The notes under the pieces are model-generated. The model was not told where the DNA came from. It was given only the letters and a program-made list of their open reading frames with translations, and ran no database searches. A stretch of DNA of 64,000 nt from Ascidia mentula (lineage: Eukaryota; Chordata; Ascidiacea; Phlebobranchia; Ascidiidae). The position numbers and the translations under genes were made by a program. Positions 13,301 to 26,569 of this stretch are shown here, in pieces. Positions within the stretch are counted from its first letter, which is position 1. Each line of letters opens with the position of its first letter. Where the stretch lies: positions 17,808,001 to 17,872,000 of the forward strand of contig OX387201.1 of the NCBI GenBank assembly GCA_947561715.1, given 5' to 3'.

Positions 13301-14473
13301 CCCAGTTATCTTAACGTTGAATTGGGCGTCGTTGTGGACAGGCTTAATGCGCAATATCAGTCTGCTTGATGTGAATATATCCGATTTTGGCAAACGACAC
13401 GATTGTATGAAGTATTCGAAAACTCACATTGACTTTTCAACAGTATATTGTCTGGATGTTGTTGAAAGTGTTTTTGTTGCTTCATACACAATCGGGTTGG
13501 AATAAAGTCGCGTGTTTCTTGTAGTATGCGATACGAAGGTGACACAGATTAAAATCACTGAAACGCATCAAACCTGAGTGCTCCAATTTTTTTCTTTTGG
13601 TACACAACATGTGGTTAGCGCCCGACTCGTTTACTTTAAGATATTTCGTATCTACGTCGTAAAATGTCCTGACTTCGATGTCGGTTGACGAGTTACCCGG
13701 AACAAAACGTTTATCTTTCCAGCTCGTAATAGTTTTGAACCCACTGCGGAAAAAGTTTGTTTTTCTCTACCTGTTTCCTATCTTGGCGACAGAAAAACTT
13801 TTTATTTCATTTTTAACAAATGACAACTTTTACAGTTTTTGTGAGGAATAGTGAATGAATTTAAATAACAGATAGAAGTGTTGGCCAGATTTGATTGGAC
13901 ACTTTCATATCTTACTGCTAAACTTCTTAAGGATCATTTTCACTGAAATATGTTGGCGATATTTCGTATATTAATCCATTCTTTATACCCATATGAAGTT
14001 TACATTAAATGTGGTTGAAAAGGAGAACACAAGTTGTGTGTTTCATCCACTTAACAACAATGTATGGTTTTACGACTAACATTACAACATTTTCATGATA
14101 TTTGCGGCCCACATAATGTTTAACTGAGCATTTCTCGACTTGTTGTCGTTTCAAATACTTGCCAGAAATATTTGTCTTTTAAGAAATTTTCCTTATTATA
14201 AATCATTTGTGGTGGATTGATGCCACCTGGTGGATCTCTGATGACTGACTCCAAGCCCAACAATTTTGTGCCTAGCTAAGGTTGATTAATGCAGAATTGG
14301 AATATGGACTTCTGATACTTTTTGGTTGACACGAAAGGTTCAAACACGATATGAGCATGATAGCAAGCTCACTTCTTAAAGTCATTTTCACCTGTTAAAG
14401 TCATTTTCCTTTGAGCAACATTTCTAGCAAGCTTTGGTATTTAAAGTTGTTGCTTTAATTACGTCGGCTTTTA

Positions 14474-14728
14474 ATGTCACACATCTCACAAATTGATATA
14501 GTCAGTGTCATATGCAGTTCACAACAAGCATATAGAATGTTAACGCTACACGTAACACGAAAATTTTCAAAACCGGGGTATGGCGTCGTAATAGTTGGGT
14601 CGTTAAACTTTGTTCGTCGTTACACGAGCAATGTGTGGCAGGCAGGTGCCGGTTTAACGATCGATTACAATGCGAAGTTGGAAGCACTGGGATATCCCAC
14701 GTTAAAGCCAGACAAACAACTGACTTAA
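14474..14728 (+). other. Open frame of 84 codons duplicated in the next array unit
   Basis: The frame includes LTLHVTRKFSKPGYG and ends at a TAA. The corresponding stretch at about 16318-16574 keeps LTLHVTRKF but is broken by stops and shifts. No family is recognised. It is more likely a by-product of the tandem repeat than a gene. Confidence 0.25.
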
Positions 14729-17559
14729 GAGAAATGAATGCAAAATTTCACAATTCAACCAAAATACTTCAAAAGTGTTTTCCGGTTTAATTCCAGCGTT
14801 TATATTTTGCTATTGTAATACTGAACAGAAAATGCGCAGGTACACTTATACGTTAAGAAATTGATTACTGTCATGTTGTCGCAGGACGTTGCAATGCGTC
14901 AATGCTGAGCGTGTTACTTTTGCTTTAGTTACAATCGCGTTCGTATGAATTTAAATTAAAAAATCACCATCTGAAAATCCTTTCGTATAAAAAATCACAG
15001 AAACCTGTTCGTAGTGGAACAATACTGACTCATGCAATAAACACATAAAAACACGCCGTCCATTTTAACAATGCTTATTCCTATGTTTTAATCATTACAA
15101 AATTACCAACTGCTCCAATTAACTTCTAATACATCGGTAATCATAAAATTCTATTTGCGTTTTTATCGACATTCGACGTAATACCTATCCTTACAATGAT
15201 TATACGCAGCAGTCACCCCTTTGCAGGAGATACTGAAAAGGGTGTTTAATCCAAATTAACAGTATATTCTCTGCAAAATCGACAATCACATCAAATCCTT
15301 TGTCGTGACTAAAAGTGTTTCGGTTGCTTCATATTCAATCAGGTTTGCATAAGGATACGTGTCCGGGACCACGCGTTAACAAGTTGTCCCCAGTATTTCG
15401 TAACTCTGTCGAAAATTCCTCGTTAAATTCTCGGGGTCGGTTGACGAGTTACGCGGAACCAAACGTTTTTGTTTTCTAGCTCGTAACATTTTAAAACCCA
15501 TTGTCCGTAAAAGCTCATTGTTCGTCCTTTCTAGCTGCTTTCTGTCGCAAAAGCTTATTTTTTTTATGTCTGGTTGCAAAATCTCTGGTTAGTATAAATA
15601 GGGATGTTTCATGCATTTACGTAAAACTCCACTCAACGATAAAGCGACATTTTGCTTCGTTATCTAGTTAAAGTGACGAATCCATTAGGTTTTATGGCAG
15701 GTTTAAACTTTTCCTCCTCCCTGTTTACGATTTGTGTTAATAACTGATGGAACGTCGCGAGCGCATGGACGTTTGCACTTTTATTTATTGAATTTATATT
15801 TTTCCGTTTCGTATTCGATCCAAAAACACCAAGTTGCTGCGGAGGAAAAGTAATTGATAAATGTGAGTGGCAATTAACGATGCTGACTCATCCAAAACAC
15901 ATATAAATCACATTGGTGTCGTTACTGTTCAATCGAGCTCTTCTAGACTTGTTGTCGTCACAAATACTTGCGGATTTTTTTGGCTTTTCAAGAAATTTTC
16001 TTTATTTTAATTCATTTGTGGTGAATTGATGCCACCTGGTGGATCTTGGCACGCAGAAAGCGGATCCGATCCATAAACGCTGACGTGCTCACGTTATATA
16101 AGACATGATGACTGACTTCAAGGACAACGTTTTGTGTCCAGTCGAGGTTTATTACTGCAGAATTTGAATATGAACGTTTGGCATTTTGGGGTTGACACTA
16201 AAGGTTCAAACACGATTTGAGCATAGAGCTCACTTGTTATAGACATCTCTCGAGCAACATTGTAGAAATGCAAGGTATATAAAGCTGTTACCTTATCTAC
16301 GTTAGCATTTAACATCACACATCTTACAAATAGATGCAGTTAGTGTCATATGCAGTTCAAACCAAGCATACGGAATGTTAACGCTACACGTCACACGAAA
16401 GTTTCCATAAACGAGATTTGGCATCGTAACAGTGAGCTCGTTAAACCTTGTTCGTCGTTACACGAGCATGTCACGGCAGGCAGGTTGCTTGTCCTGGTTT
16501 AACTATAGATTACAATACGAAGTTAAAAGCAATGCGATATCTCACGTTAAAACCAGACAAACAACTGACATAAGGGAAATGAGTGCAAAACTTCACATTT
16601 AAACCAATATACCTAAATTTACGTTGAGGGAAAAAGCTTTACGGATTTTAATTTTCAAACATTGATAGGTTAAAAAATTTCATTCTGTATTTAGGGAAAT
16701 AAAATGGCTTGTCTGAAATTTCTAAATACAGACCTGTCTGAAATTTCTGGTATCTGCAACCTGATTTGATACCTGCTTTTCAGTATTTATAAAAATCCTC
16801 AATAAATCCTCAAGATCGGTTAACGAGTTACGCGGAAAAAAACGTTTTGTTTTCTTGCTCGTAACAATCCAAACCAAACATCCGTAAAAGCTCATTGTTC
16901 TCTCTTTCTACCTGAATTCTATCGTGGTGGTTGACGCAAACAGCTTCCTACCATTAAAGCTCATTATGTTGGAGGTCTGGTTGACATAAAATCTCTAGTT
17001 AATATAAATTGGGGTTGGTTTTAATGGATTTACGTATAACTCCACTCAACGATAAAGCGACAATTTGCTTCGTTATCTATTTAAAGTGACAAAACCATTA
17101 GGTTTTATGGCAGGTTTGAACTTTTCCTCCTCCCTGTTTACGATTTGTGCAAATAACTGATGGAACGCCGCGAGCGCATGGACGTTTGCACTTTTAATTC
17201 TTGAATTTATATGTTTCTGTTCGTATTAGATCCAAAAACACCAATTTGCTGCGGAGGAAAAGTTGTGAGCGTTGTTCGAAACTTAAAAATTAACACAATT
17301 AACGATGCGGACTCATAAAAAACACATTGGTGTCGTTACTAAAAATGCCTGTTACTGTGTTTTGAACATAAAAAAAGTCTCAATGCTCTTGTTGACTAAA
17401 TCCTCGATTTTATAGTTAGTGATAAAATACCGTACGCGTATATATCTAATGGAGGGTTTAATGCAAATTGCAAGAATCTATTTTCTGCAAAAAAACACAA
17501 AAAGACGACAAACACAATCAATTACTTTATGCTTCATTCACAATCGGATATAGTTTCAA

Positions 17560-18840
17560 TTAATATAGCTCTCCTCATAGGCCTACCTAAATGCAGCATT
17601 CAGAGTTTGTCCATTACCTAATTTCCATACAAAGCTTAAACTGCTAAAAACCGTTTAGATAACGTTTCCTCGGTAACCCGAGCCAATGTATTCTCACCAG
17701 CCTGAATTGTCAGTTTCTGTATCGTAACAAAATGATATCAATGCCTTCTGCACGTATGACGTTGATCATTGACTGTTTCCCCACGAGGCAAAGAAAGACA
17801 GCGCAGCAGCCGTTATCCTAAGGATGGCTCCACAGCATCGCAAAGCGGATAAAATGATTTAGAAAATACACCACCAGGGCAAACAATAAGCATAGAACCA
17901 AAAATACGAATTTGTGAGCCGATGCAAATCCTCCCTTCAACCCGATTTAGTTTTGAGATTATTCAGGTCGGGTAAGATGAGTCTTTGGAAGTTTGTTACT
18001 CAGTTTGAAAACAACACTCCAGTATCGAATCGTCGGTTTGCAGAAAGCCCAATAGCAGATCACGCGTGCTTAAGCAACATTCAAATCAAAGTGATGTACA
18101 ACGGACTTTTGTCATAAACTGGTCCTGCTTACTGTCCCAACCTTTTTAATTAAAAAAAAAATTCAATGCGGGGACGGTAGCAAAGCAATGATTAAGGTTG
18201 ACGGCAAAGTCTCGATACCAATACCAGTTAATATAATGATCTCAGCATTCTAGGGGCTTTGGCGGTAGAATGATATTTCCTTGTAATAGGACGATATAAT
18301 GCACTACTAGGTTTTTAACTTTGTGTAATTGATGTTTCAAAATTGTTGATGGCGTAGTTACTGTTGATAGCCAAGGATGACAATAAAGGCGATAGTTTTC
18401 CGTCTCGCTATGCATAAAACAGCATCAAAGCCACGCTATTTTCCATTACGAATTGTACAACCTGGTATTGCAACTAAAATACAAGGATTAAAAAAATTAA
18501 AACCAAATCAGCAACTCCAGCTTTGTTCACAAAAAACTAAATTATACCTTCAATTAAAACTAAATTAGTTCACAATTCTGTTGAACACGAGAAGAGTTGA
18601 ATGAAGTGGTGTTTCGCTAGTCTAAACATCTATTTTGGGGTCCTTCGAAATTAAGCCGCGGTTAAATAATTTTTGTGGATTTTTGTGTCCTATAGTCAGC
18701 ATCACCCGCTATACACAAAATATGCACATTACTTTATTTTATTTTAATTCGCGGAAATAAACTGACTGACTGACTAATCCACGCACGGTCGTCCCAGCAA
18801 CATGGACGTGGTGTTTTTATGTCAGCAAGCCAAAGTAAAA
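17560..18840. other. No gene seen
   Basis: This region lies between the tandem array and an integrase remnant. Short open frames (for example 17914-18117, plus) show no recognisable domain. Confidence 0.45.
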
Positions 18841-19400
18841 CACCACACCCAAGCGCCACGTCCTTCGAACGGTTCCAGTCACGTCCACATTGACAAAGTT
18901 GGACATCACCACAATGTCAAGATCCAAAGCAATCAACTGTGCCAGGGCTTTTGTGCATCATTCTAGCCTAAATGTCTTCAGATCGTGGACCGCACTTCGT
19001 AATTAATGGCTACCGCCAATTAACTTTTTAAAATTCACATATTCGGCTTATCACCTCCAACTGGTTGGATTAGCTACGTTGAGCACTGTTCAAAATACGC
19101 ACTACCTTCAAAGAACATTTGCAGATTTCTTTGACTGTGATAGGCACAACATATGTGATGCCTGGGCAGTTCATTTCCCCACTTAACGACGAGCCCAAAA
19201 CGCTTTTGCCTGTATTAAGAACATTTCCTAAACAACTACTTCCGACGCCCATATCGAGACCCAACAAGGTCCGCAAAAGGATTCCAAAAAGCATAATAAT
19301 CGGAGACCTTACTATGTACCTATTTTCCGGGAAACAACCTCCTTTGACGGATTCTTACGACGGGCCGTGGAAGGTGTGGCAGTTCAACGGCCTAAACGTT
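18840..19400 (+). mobile_element. Second type of decayed retroelement integrase
   Basis: At about 18973-19010 the frame reads MSSDRGPHFV, matching the SDRGPQF motif that holds the second catalytic Asp of retroelement integrases. Just downstream, in a shifted frame, is YSAYHLQLVGL, matching the AYHPQTNGLVER motif with the catalytic Glu lost. At 19300-19380 is IGDLTMYL then YDGPWKV, like the C-terminal DNA-binding end. Frameshifts and stops separate the pieces, so it is non-functional. The order and spacing of the motifs support the call. Confidence 0.6.
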
Positions 19401-19757
19401 TAAAGTGCATCTGACACGGAAAAACCAAACACGTTAATAATTAAACAAAAGATGTTCATACCTTTAAACATTTCTTGCGAAAAAAGTAGCTTAGTACGGC
19501 GACAGGTTTCTGAGATACAGCTGATCAAAATCGCACTTTTGCCGCTTCGAACGAAATCGTGCGAAAGCGAGATTATTGTTGCGTTACGTCACAGAAGGCG
19601 CTTTGGTCGTGCGAGTGTAAAACATTGTAAAACTGGTTTAGTATAGTATTGCATTAAACAGGGGGCAACTAGTAAACAAGTGCATTAAACGGATTTTGAT
19701 GTTTATTTGAGCTGCTAACAGATGGCCGCTGTTTCGACCTATTATGCCTTATTTATT

Positions 19758-20598
19758 TGCGTAATGATAAAACAGTTACTGGGACAGGGTGATTTTGTTG
19801 TTACAGCATTTATGATCGCTAACGTGATATATGAACTTTTGAAAACAAGACAGTGACAAACCGTCAATTTGGCATTGTTATTTTGTCCACTCACAGCAAA
19901 AGATAGAAGTAGGTTAATTTAATTTTGAGGCTGGCAAAGACCGCCGAGAAAAACCTACCAAATTAGCTGATTATGCAACACAACACTGTTATTCTGTCAT
20001 AGTACCATTTTTTGTCCGACAGTAGCGTTGCCTACGAGTTCGCGTCATAAACGATTTATTTAATTCGCCACAATAAACCACTGATATATTTTTCGATATA
20101 TAGTTCGTAACTAGAAATGTTGGAATCGTCAAATTATGTCAACACAAAGGTGAGGTTAAAGTTATGACATCACACCCAAAATGACGTCATGTAATGTCAC
20201 TGAGCAAAGAAACGCACCATCCCCGTCTTATCGAAATACAGAGTATAATGTCGTTGCTGCTATACCCTTTGGTCTCCCGGTAATTACAGACAAATAATAC
20301 TTTGGTTTGTGACGTCACAGTGACATATTTTTGTGTGATGTAAAACCTTGTACCTGACATTCGAGGTAACGTAATCTGTGGATTCTCCGAAGTTTGAAAC
20401 TATTCGATATTTGCAATATAAGGTGCCTTCTTCTATCAAAACAATGCATTTTGTCGATGCGAGCGCCTTTGCTCAGTGACATCACATGACGTGATGCCAT
20501 TTTCGCCACAACGCAAAAGGTTTACGATTTTTGGTCGCCGCTACTTTTTGTGCAGTTTTCTACATTTTTTAGTTGACGTAGAACCAAAAAACTTTATG
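19758..20598 (+). repeat. Dispersed repeat, copy 1
   Basis: This stretch of about 840 bp is the reverse complement of 38268-39072. Matching landmarks are the tcgccgctactttttgtgcagttttctacattttttagttgac stretch (discussed by position only: about 20535-20577) and the region around 19840-19940. It contains several short palindromic tgacgtcac-type motifs. No coding capacity is kept in this copy. Its nature (DNA transposon fragment or other) is unknown. Confidence 0.7.
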
Positions 20599-20916
20599 TT
20601 TGTTGTAGATGTACCTTAAGTTTTATGCAAAGTTGCCATGGCCGTGTCATATGCACTTTAAGCTTAATATTGGCTGTCGCGAACAACATATCCATCGATT
20701 GGCTGATACCAGCACCATGCCAGTTCAGATAGTGCTTCCCATCCGCCACAAGAACTCTACGTCACGTACGCCCACCAAAACGTTACCAGGCGTGCGATTG
20801 TCCTGTGACAACAATTTGGAACGTGCCATAATCAATGTGCGCCAAAGCGTGCAGTGTGCTTTTTTACATGTATTTTTCGCCCTTCAAAACCGCTGTTCGC
20901 GAGCTTTTGAACTCAC

Positions 20917-21190
20917 TCGTTTCAAGGCGCTCAGAATAAATGGTGCGACCGCTCTTGCACAACATGTGATGAATATGGAGAGTTTTAGACAGATTAGCTT
21001 ATAATCATTGCTGTTTGCAGGCAAAGTCATCTGACGTCACCCAATCCTGTACACACAGATGCACTTATTATAATCAAAATAAGAAGCAAGTTCAACGTAA
21101 GGCGTAAATCTGTCTAAAAACTCTCCATATTCATCACATGTTGTGCAAGAGCGGTCGCACCATTTATTCTGAGCGCCTTGAAACGAGTGA
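20917..21190. repeat. Inverted repeat with arms of about 80 bp
   Basis: Positions 20917-20998 and 21108-21190 are near-perfect reverse complements (one-base length difference in a t-run), separated by a spacer of about 110 bp. The right arm abuts the Gypsy remnant that follows. Confidence 0.8.
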
Positions 21191-22150
21191 GAGGTGTAAA
21201 TCCCAACTGCCCATACAAGATACAAACGACAGAAGCGGTCGTGGTGCAGGTTGTGGCATAATACAGTATAACGCCCCTTTAACTCAACATTGGTGATTGC
21301 TCTTCCACAGACTAAGGAAAGGTTTTGTACGTGGAAACTGATTTGTCGGTTGATATTGTACTCAAAATAGTTCTCTCTCCAAGTTAAGGACAATGGGTTA
21401 TGGTTGGCATCTAGAGATTGTGAACACTCGGAAGTCGCCGAAAGGTACAACTAGCACAGGAGGATCTAAGACGTAGAGCAGATTTGCCGGGCATATATCT
21501 AATGTCAATGTTAGAAAAAACTGCATAAAATCAAAGGTACCATTGATCCACTCGATGCAGCATGTTTTGGCCGATGTGGTTTGTCCCTTACCACTCACGC
21601 GATCGGGGTTTTAGTTTATTTTGGTTGCATGCGGTATATTTACCTTACTACTTATATTTTGTTCGTGCTTGGCCGAAGCGTCACAAATGGACAAACTAAA
21701 TAGGTATTGCTGAAATTTCGCCGTCTTTGATATCGGTTATTTGTGAAACGAACAATAAAATGTCGGTTGAAACTTGCTGTCTGAGCTAGCCCCCGTCACA
21801 TCCAATGTTACCCCTGTACCGGTATTCGATGTTACACGGGTTCTAATTACCCCAAAATAAAATTTAGGAATGTCGTGCATAGTTAAAAAGTCATAACTAC
21901 AAGTAATACCCCGCATTAAACGCTAAAAAATGCTTTGCGCTTTTACAATTTTAAACAACACGCGACGTCGTTTTTGGAAACCTCGGGTTTTTCGTATGTT
22001 GAGTAGCCCGAATAAAAAAGCATTTATTGAATTTGTTTTCTTCAGGTTAGGGATTTTTACCGAGAAGACTAACGGACGAAAAAAAAGTAAGATCAAGATA
22101 TACCAACGGAAGTTTACTGAAACTAAAATTGTGAAACCAGTGAACTCTCA
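21190..22150 (+). mobile_element. Decayed Gypsy remnant, sister copy of 56.6-57.7 kb
   Basis: The sequence runs closely parallel to 56590-57690: shared stretches include aaatcccaactgcccataca near 21200, the integrase linker zone near 21440-21600 (decayed core start LADVVCPLPLTRSG), and the 3' non-coding zone near 21660-22150. Stops and shifts remove all function. The 3' non-coding zone shared by both copies may include part of an LTR, but no terminal repeats were delimited. Confidence 0.7.
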
Positions 22151-22328
22151 ATTTGTGCAAGTTCTTCGGCAAAAGACTTTTCGGGCCAAAAAACACAAAT
22201 GCACAGCAGTAATTTTTTGAATTCTATAAAGAGGCGCTTTAATATTTCCTGCCGCACGTTATAACTGGGAGACTTACAGGGCATTCTGTTTTAACTTTAG
22301 TATCTTCCGCTTTAAAAATTATACTCAC

Positions 22329-25300
22329 TGTGCAAGGTTGAAGTTGTTAGCTGAATTATCATAGTTCGGATGAATTATCAATTCGGATATGGTGAAGAAC
22401 TGTTCTGTTCCGGAAACACTCGATCGATTCCAATCTCCCAAAACAACTCCTGTCGTCTCTCTTCGTATGCTATCTCGTGAAATTTTGTTTTATGGAAAGT
22501 CAGTAAATACAAACAAGATAGATTGGTGATAAATGTAGTTTAAATAGAAGAGAGTAGCAATAAAATTACCCTGAGGCACTCGTGATCACCCATTCGTCAA
22601 AAATTAGAGATCCCCCACGAAAAATATTTTGCACATCAGGCAAGTGGTACAGGTAAGCCGTAAACGGATAATCTCCTTTGCACGTTTCTTCGCCACCTGC
22701 ATTATTTCCAAAATAAGACATAATGTGACTTTATTTTTTTATGCAGTTGCTTGGCCGCAGTGCGTTCCAACAAGATTTATTAACGGCGGTTTGTCTCTAA
22801 GTTGGCATTAATGGAACAAATAGGTCGAAACAGTGGCCATGTCTGAACCTCACTCAAAAATTGGTACAACAAAAATATTGCTTTGGTCGGGAAGTTGTTA
22901 AAACAGAATTTAATGTACACTAAATAAAATTAGTACAACTGGAAACTGGAAATTCAAAACATTATAAGTTACCCAAGATTCTGGGTGAAATTGTTGTCGG
23001 TAAAGGAGTGGCTCGTTCTAAGCAAATGCATGGATCCAAAAGACTAAAAAACTTCGTCCCTTAAACAAAGCAATAAGTTTTGTTTCAAGTTGAATATATT
23101 TACGAGCAAAACAAACTATAGCCTAAGTTTAACAAGTAACAATTTTAAGTACGTTTCCATACCGTGCTGTGACTTGCAATTTGCTACACATTCATCACAC
23201 CGGGCACAATCACAATTTTGTGTGACGCAAGCTGTCGAATGTGCGGTACCTGCAACACATTCATACAATTAAGTTGTATGTGGTTTATGTACTACATTTG
23301 TCATAACTGCAAATTTATTTATTTGTCAATAACAGCAAACAGTACAGGGTTTGCACCTCCAGTGGACTGGAATTGCTCAAACTGCACTTTACGTGCAGTA
23401 ATACTGATAGTTAGTGGCGATGGAAAGCCGTGAGATAGGTGCTGGTGTTCATTTACTGACCTGCGCACAAGGCACGACAAAGAGCACACGGAACGTCACC
23501 GGGAAAATGAGGTCGTTGATCTTTGCCAGTTTTCAAACAAGCTGACATGCCTGAAAACGAGCAGCAAATATTGTTATGTTATAGGTTGTCTATCAGTCGG
23601 GTAAAATGTTGTGAAATATAAGAACGCAGTCAGGTTTTGTACCGGCACATTCGCCAAGACAGATTCCACATTCGATCAGACGGGTCATAATGGTAGGGTT
23701 TATAGGTGGGCATGTTGAACCACCATCTTGCCAGGCCTGGATCACACATGTTGAATTGAAACCTGGGAAATGAATACAACTCATCATTGAAAATTGTGCT
23801 CCTAGAATGTGATTTTGTCAGAATGTTATGTGAATTCAAAGAGCGGCAGTCGCTTCAATATTACCGATGTGCTTGACTGACAGCAAATCCTACAAGCAAT
23901 GTGCCTTTCTCTCATTTTACAAATACTTTAACAGGAAATTAGCGCATAATGAATGAGTGCGCCAACGCACTAAAAGACAGTCGAATGCCTTTTACCAGTA
24001 GGCAAACCGAATGCAAATGCTATACGACTTTAACTGTTTTTACAGATAACCTCGTAACGGGGATGTAAACGCACCTTTCATTCTTGTGAAATTTCTCACA
24101 AGGATAATTACACGCACATAAACCTTACACTCTTGTAACCGTTACGAGGTTAGTTGCAGAAACAGTTGAGATAGCCGTTTTACAAAGAGAATTTAGTGAA
24201 ATCATTTCGCTGTAGTGAAATTAAAAACCTTAATGAAGTGAGGTGTGCGACGTTTTTCACATTATTAAAATTAAAGTCGTTTAGCATTTGCATTCGGTTT
24301 GCTTACAGACAAAGGCATTTGACTGTCGTTCACTGCGTTGGCGCACTCATTCATTATGATCTTTTATTACAATAGCGGCAATGGTATACAGTTTTTGTCC
24401 GCATTACGCAAATCCGAAATTCCCGAGGTTTGTTAAATCTGAACAAGACAGTAACAGAAAACTAATATTTCAGTTGTTCAGTAAATAATAGAAGATCATC
24501 TCAAGTTCTCGAAATTATAAAGCCACAAATTCTATTCTCCTAAGGTTACGTGGTGATGTTCTTCCTCGGCCCGTGTGCAATAAACGCCCGGAATACAAAA
24601 CAGCGGTGGCTAAACTGGTTGCCAACCTTGTGGACATGTAGCGTTTAAATGTGCACGGCAGCTCGGCTGCAGTTCATCAGCAGTAAAGCACATATCGTGT
24701 CGATAGCAGCTTCCGCATTCGTCGGTAGCCTCATCAGCTACGCATTGCTGTGGCGGGTCGGCAAAGTCGTACGGAATCTCCGGACGGCATTGAGCGACCC
24801 CATTCTCCACAGCGTAGTCTATCTTATAAAATTCCTGTTAAACTATTCCGAGAATCACTTCCCTTTATCGCCCTATAGTTACAACGATTCCCACCCTTTC
24901 TTATTACCACGTTTGTGGAAAGCTATGTTTCAAACATCGTTTTTTTTTGCAAATTTCGCGTTTAACGTGAGCTTAGAAAAGCATCATTTCAAGAAAAGTG
25001 TTGACGTTAATGCAAATTATAATTTAGCAAACACGTTCAAGAAAGTTTGAAGAGCGACTGCGCAAAATAATGCACGTAACTTGACACCGAACACGTCCAA
25101 CGGGAAACTGTGGAGGTTTTTGTACATCGCACACTTGTGACTATTTACCAAATGCTGTGTACTTACCAACACAGGGACTCAAGCAGGATTTGAAGTCCGT
25201 TAATCGTTGTTCGTGTTGAGCAGTGAAATTAGGACAAGACGAGGAACACAAGCTTTCGTTCATCCAACTCGTTTTTATGCATTCGACTCCTCTCGACGCC

Positions 25301-26269
25301 ACGTTTCGTAAAGAAAACTCCGTCTCTGATACATTAAAATGACGCTCTTAAATAAAGGACTACCGTATAATTGCTGTTAATTGCCACACATACGTATATA
25401 CTGCGCATTGTATTGTTTTTACTTACAATGGCATATTGGTAATTTAGCGCCATAAGTTTCGCAACGCAAACTCAGTCTCTGATACATTCAAATGAAACTC
25501 TTGAAAATACATTACTTGTCTAAAGTGAAATGCAAGTTTACATTTCTTATTGTTGTTGTTCTATAACAATGTGGTTGATAATTAGGTGAGCACAACATGC
25601 CGATCATACACATTACGACAACAGCATTCCAGGTTTGTTGTAGCTACATGTTACCTTGCGGTTGACGTAAATTGGTTACATCAACAGCAAGGTAATATGT
25701 AGCTCTATATTCTTTGGCACCAGCTCGTCCGACAGCAACGTATTGCCAAAATAGGCGAACCTGTTCCAAAAGAGGACATTATAAGGCTACCAGCGGCGAA
25801 AATACAGAGCCTCCGTATTGTAGACATTGTTATGGTAGTAGAAGATGTGCAATGGTACGTGATTACAATATTGATGGGAAACACTGCATTACGTAGGCCT
25901 GTATATCCTGCCCTATTGTTAAACAATATACCGCATGCCGATCTGATGCAACCCCAGCATGTTTCGTAAGGACTGGGCGCGCTTGGTCCTTCGCACACCT
26001 CTCTGAAGCACCATTCGCATGTATCTGTGTTAAATGTAATTAGTGGATTACATTAGAGGAAATTCTGCTTTGATACGATACCCTTTGCAAATATTTATAT
26101 TAGGGCTAGTATTTGCGTACCCTGGTAATCATACACATGATTTAAATATATACAAATCTCCAAGAACTTTATTTAAAACAATAACATCCATGTAACAGAA
26201 AAAATTACCTTGGGCTCTGGTGCATTCCAAAATACCAAAGAGTATAAGCACAGGCCAAACACACTTCAT
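22329..26269 (-). CDS. Secreted cysteine-rich protein with trypsin-like (S1) domain, catalytic His absent
   Basis: Nine exons assemble on the minus strand: 26269-26209 (signal peptide, MKCVWPVLILFGILECTRA), 26024-25932, 25289-25167, 24818-24627, 23762-23643, 23550-23461, 23249-23163, 22696-22570, 22469-22329. Junctions 1-7 are all phase 1, so the six cysteine-rich exons are symmetrical modules, most ending in a Cys-rich tail such as CGICLGECAG, CALCRALCAG or DECVANCKSQHG. The last two exons read as the N-terminal half of an S1 protease fold (FRGGSLIFDEWVITSASG, then VVLGDWNRSSVSGTEQFFT). The usual AAHC is SASG, so His57 and its Cys are lost, and the Asp102 segment reads NNFNLAQ. This predicts a non-catalytic protease homologue. 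No C-terminal half follows: a Gypsy remnant lies downstream, so the gene is truncated or ends in an unidentified exon. The exon 4 acceptor is the least certain boundary. Confidence 0.7.
23937..24358. mobile_element. Fold-back MITE-like element in an intron
   Basis: The ends are inverted: cataatgaatgagtgcgcc at about 23945 pairs with ggcgcactcattcattatg at about 24340, and the pairing continues inward with the zones near 23995-24060 and 24140-24300 (for example aacctcgtaacggggatgt against its reverse complement near 24137). It has no coding capacity. Position: intron between the fourth and fifth exons of the cysteine-rich gene. Target-site duplication was not clear. Confidence 0.65.
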
Positions 26270-26569
26270 TATAGTATTCTTCAGTGACCAAAACTAACGC
26301 AACCTAAAATAAACTAGCAGATACTCATAGAACTGTTTAACCTAGTACGTTAATACAAACATAACTGTATAGTCTCATAGTAGGATATCTGAGGGACAAT
26401 CATGGATGCTTCATCCTCACAGTATTATCTCCTGATGAGTCATGCATTGTTTGTCAAATATAGCTTCAAGCTAATGCACTTATCTATTAATATTATTGTA
26501 TGGTTTACACAACATAAAGGAAACGGAACAGTGGTGCACACTAACGTAGGCTATAATAGAATGCCCTTG

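Larger units (their letters stand above)
10073..17560. repeat. Diverged tandem array of 1.4-1.8-kb units
   Basis: About five units are recognisable from a landmark (ctcg[ag]ggtcg..tgacgagtt..gcggaacaaaacgttt) recurring near 10220, 11880, 13680, 15440 and 16830. Other landmarks repeat in the same order: the aggtttgaacttttc.cctcc phrase near 11440, 15690 and 17110; the gatgccacctggtggatct phrase near 14219 and 16027; the gacaaacacaatcaa phrase near 11210 and 17505. Units differ by many indels and substitutions, so the array is old. No spliced gene could be assembled across it. Confidence 0.7.

Noticed and set aside
20609..21004. 131-codon plus frame as a protein gene
   Set aside because: Its 3' half is one arm of an inverted repeat, and no domain or splice context supports it.
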